Below, piece by piece: positions 61,957-64,000 of a DNA stretch of 64,000 nt. The notes under the pieces are model-generated. The model was given only the letters and a program-made list of their open reading frames with translations, made no database searches and was not told the DNA's origin. The stretch covers positions 496,001 to 560,000 of the forward strand of contig JADJCA010000009.1 of the NCBI GenBank assembly GCA_016703425.1, read 5' to 3'. Numbering within the stretch: position 1 is the stretch's first letter; every line of letters begins with the position of its first letter. Source of the stretch: Myxococcales bacterium (lineage in GTDB: Bacteria; Myxococcota_A; Polyangia; Polyangiales; Polyangiaceae). Both the position numbers and the translations under genes were made by a program.

Positions 61957-63336
61957 ATGGGACCGGGCGCGTCCCTCACGAGGTCTCCCTTGAGACCCTC
62001 GTTGTGGGCGCCGGGGCCGCAGACGCCCGACGACAAGGACCACGGCCTAAGGTCGCGGCTCTCGTGGATCACGGGCCTTCGGCTCGTCTTCCTGACGCTC
62101 ATCCTCGGCGCCGTCGCCTTCTTTTACCTCGACGGCGGCCTCGGGCGTTACCCCCGAAGCATGCGCGTCGTGCTCGGCGCCATCGGAGTCTCGTACGCGC
62201 TCGGCGCCGTCTACGCGGCCGTGCTCCGTCACACGACCCGCGGCGAAAGCGACGACCGGCGCCGCCTGACGCTTCGCCGGCTGGCGCACGTCCAGGTCAT
62301 CTTCGACCAGTTCGTCTGGACGGCCATCGTCTACGTGTCAGGGGGACCCGCAAGCGGAGCCACGGCGTTCTATGCGCTCACCTGCCTGACCGGCGCGGTG
62401 CTCATCGGCGCTCGCGGCGCGGCCCTCGCCGGTGTCATCGGCGTGGCCCTCTATGGGCTGCTCGGCATAGCGCTGCACGTTCATTGGATCGACGCGCCGA
62501 GCGATCAGGCGGCGTATCCGGCGTCGCTCTCGTTTCTCGCCTACCCGTTCCTGCTCAACGCGCTCGGCATCGGCATCGTGGCGCTCCTGGGCGGCTACCT
62601 CGCCGATCGGCTACGCATCACCGGAGGGGCGCTGGTGGAAGCGCAGGCGCGCGTTCGTCGAACGGAGCGCTTGGCGGAGCTCGGCCGAATCTCCGCGTGG
62701 CTCGCTCACGAAATCCGCAACCCGCTCGGGTCCATCTCCGGCTCCGTCGAGATGATCCGCGAAGCGCCGGGACTCGAAGACGAAGACCGGCGCCTCTGCG
62801 ACATCGTGCAGCGGGAGGTGACGCGGTTGAACGAGCTCGTCGGGGACATGCTCGATCTGGCGAAGCCCATGACACCGGAGCCCACGCAGGTCGACATCGC
62901 GGCGCTCGCGAAGGAGGTCGTCGAGTTGGCCCGCCGCTCTAGCGGCGAGGTCTTCGTTCGCTATTCCGGGCCCGACACGGCCGTCGCCTTCTGCGATGGC
63001 GCGCACATGCGGCAAGTCGCGTGGAATCTGGTTCGCAACGCCATTCAGGCAAGCCCGGCCCGCGGCGACGTCGACGTCGAGGTGCACCCCGGAGCCGGCG
63101 GCGTGGTGGAGCTCACGGTGAGCGATCAAGGGCCGGGCATCCCAGACGCCGTCAAGCCGACGGTCTTCGACGCGTTTTATTCATCGCGCTCTCAGGGCGC
63201 CGGCATTGGCCTCGCTGTGGTCAAACGCATCGTTGATGATCACGCACGTTTCGGCGCCGTCATCACGATCCGTGACCGAACGCCCCGTGGCACGGCGTTC
63301 ACGGTGTCCCTCGCGGGGGCAGGCAACGGCTCCTGA
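61957..63336 (+). CDS. pilS: Membrane histidine kinase, PilS-like
   Basis: The 459-residue protein has an N-terminal region with about six transmembrane helices (GLRLVFLTLILGAVAFFYLD first; FLAYPFLLNALGIGIVALLG last), a HisKA helix with the phosphoacceptor in ISAWLAHEIRNPLGSISGSV (His251), then the ATPase boxes NLVRNAIQAS (N), DQGPGIP (G1) and GAGIGLAVVKRIVDDH (G2). The layout and its place 37 bp after pilC fit PilS, the sensor partner of PilR for pilin expression, but a pilR gene does not follow. The start could be a later codon. Confidence 0.85.
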   Translation: MGPGASLTRSPLRPSLWAPGPQTPDDKDHGLRSRLSWITGLRLVFLTLILGAVAFFYLDGGLGRYPRSMRVVLGAIGVSYALGAVYAAVLRHTTRGESDDRRRLTLRRLAHVQVIFDQFVWTAIVYVSGGPASGATAFYALTCLTGAVLIGARGAALAGVIGVALYGLLGIALHVHWIDAPSDQAAYPASLSFLAYPFLLNALGIGIVALLGGYLADRLRITGGALVEAQARVRRTERLAELGRISAWLAHEIRNPLGSISGSVEMIREAPGLEDEDRRLCDIVQREVTRLNELVGDMLDLAKPMTPEPTQVDIAALAKEVVELARRSSGEVFVRYSGPDTAVAFCDGAHMRQVAWNLVRNAIQASPARGDVDVEVHPGAGGVVELTVSDQGPGIPDAVKPTVFDAFYSSRSQGAGIGLAVVKRIVDDHARFGAVITIRDRTPRGTAFTVSLAGAGNGS

Positions 63337-63539
63337 ATGCCCCCCCACCAGCCTTCGTCAAACCCACCGAAGTGCGCAATTCTCAGCTCGTTTTTGCCCC
63401 CGCCCCGCCCTCGGGCCCCACGCCCACCGACTCCGGCACGTTCCCTGCTCGTCTTCGCCACTGAGCGCTTGAAACTTCCCCCGCGGTGCACCAAGTTCGG
63501 GGCCGCATCTCCCGCCGCTCGCCCTCGGCACCAGACCCC

Positions 63540-64000
63540 ATGAAACAACCGCTTTCTTCGCAATTGTCACGCTTCGCGCTGCCCGTCGCCCGGGCCCTGT
63601 CCGCCCTTGTCATCGTCGCCATCCTTGGCTTCGCGGCTCCTGCGCGCGCCGACGAGTCGTCTGAGGCGCAGGCCTACGTGCAACGGCAGAACGAGACCAT
63701 CGCAAACTTGCTGCGCCAGCCAGCATCGGCCAAGCGCGACGAGCTGATCTCCGGAACGCTCGACAGTTACGTCGACTACGACGAGCTCACGCGCCGCGCC
63801 TTCGGCACGCCGTGCCCAACGACCAAGAAGTGCGTCGACCATTGGGCCACGCTGAAGGAGGACCAAAAGAAGGAGGTCCGCGACCTGTTGCGACGCCTCG
63901 TGGAGAAGAACTACCGGAAGAACCTCATCAAGACGCTCGACTGGAGCGTCGACTACAAGGGCGCCCGCGAGGGCCGCGCGGGCGAATTTCGCGTGAAGAC
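63540..64000 (+). CDS. mlaC: MlaC/Ttg2D-type periplasmic lipid-binding protein, 3' end cut by window edge
   Basis: The frame from ATG 63540 is open to the window end (153 codons). A signal peptide (LSALVIVAILGFAAPARA-DE) comes first, then helices with VDYDELTRRAFG, HWATLKEDQKKEVRDLLRRL and VEKNYRKNLIKTLDW, the MlaC pattern of F/YxxLTrxxxG followed by W, TxxQ and LLxxxYxxxL. MlaC carries phospholipids between the outer and inner membrane for the Mla system. It is 203 bp after the PilS-like gene with no apparent gene between; that gap holds nothing I recognise. Confidence 0.85.
   Translation, partial: MKQPLSSQLSRFALPVARALSALVIVAILGFAAPARADESSEAQAYVQRQNETIANLLRQPASAKRDELISGTLDSYVDYDELTRRAFGTPCPTTKKCVDHWATLKEDQKKEVRDLLRRLVEKNYRKNLIKTLDWSVDYKGAREGRAGEFRVK

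Overview
The window is very GC-rich DNA with dense, short-spaced genes on both strands. It looks like a myxobacterium-type genome (Myxococcota, probably Polyangiales). The signs are six Ser/Thr-kinase-like proteins in 64 kb, kinase genes paired with secreted TPR-like proteins, many Asp/Ala/Gly-rich and Cys-rich lipoproteins, a trypsin-like protease ending in a MYXO-CTERM-like tail, an unusual sigma factor opposite a zinc-finger kinase, an FHA-GAF sigma54 activator and type IV pilus genes. I could not compare it with any database, so this placement is inference.

Layout. 0-9 kb: partial yhbY, a secreted protease, a DUF4412-like lipoprotein, kinase/TPR/lipoprotein module 1, a pseudokinase and an MFS protein. 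10-14 kb: a small secreted helical protein, a second MFS transporter, a sterol-desaturase-type hydroxylase, a D-threonine-aldolase-like enzyme and a lipoprotein. 14.5-20 kb: tyrS, a four-gene carbohydrate/polyol-type ABC importer whose genes all overlap by ATGA, and a divergent metallophosphoesterase. 20.7-23 kb: a sigma54-like promoter, a Lys/Arg-free peptide with a double-glycine leader, and a translationally coupled duplicated nucleotidyltransferase. This is the best candidate for an undescribed system. 23-31 kb: a zinc-finger-kinase fusion opposite a sigma factor, kinase/TPR module 2, a signal peptidase split by a frameshift and a second pseudokinase. 31-40 kb: gpsA, a PQGYPP-repeat protein, the sigma54 activator, mutS2 and an ankyrin protein. 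41-51 kb: a ThDP enzyme, kinase/TPR/lipoprotein module 3, a BMP-type binding protein, a UPF0158 protein and glpK. 51-64 kb: a UbiB-like kinase, an HEVQH protein, DUF2277, an XRE-cupin regulator opposite an SDR/QueA-like pair, a K+ channel, a serine beta-lactamase-like protein, pilC, a PilS-like histidine kinase and a partial mlaC.

How the parts relate. Signalling dominates. By visible catalytic residues four kinases look active and two do not, and three active ones each sit directly upstream of a secreted TPR/PEGA-like protein. gpsA, glpK and a UgpB-like importer would fit glycerol-3-phosphate use, but they are not clustered.

Caution. Four conserved genes (lepB, the K+ channel, the beta-lactamase-like gene and pilC) each carry one single-base frameshift, and a fifth is suspected in a kinase tail. 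Three of the four clear cases lie within 2.6 kb. Base-level assembly errors are the simplest explanation, so starts and stops near these places should be treated with care.
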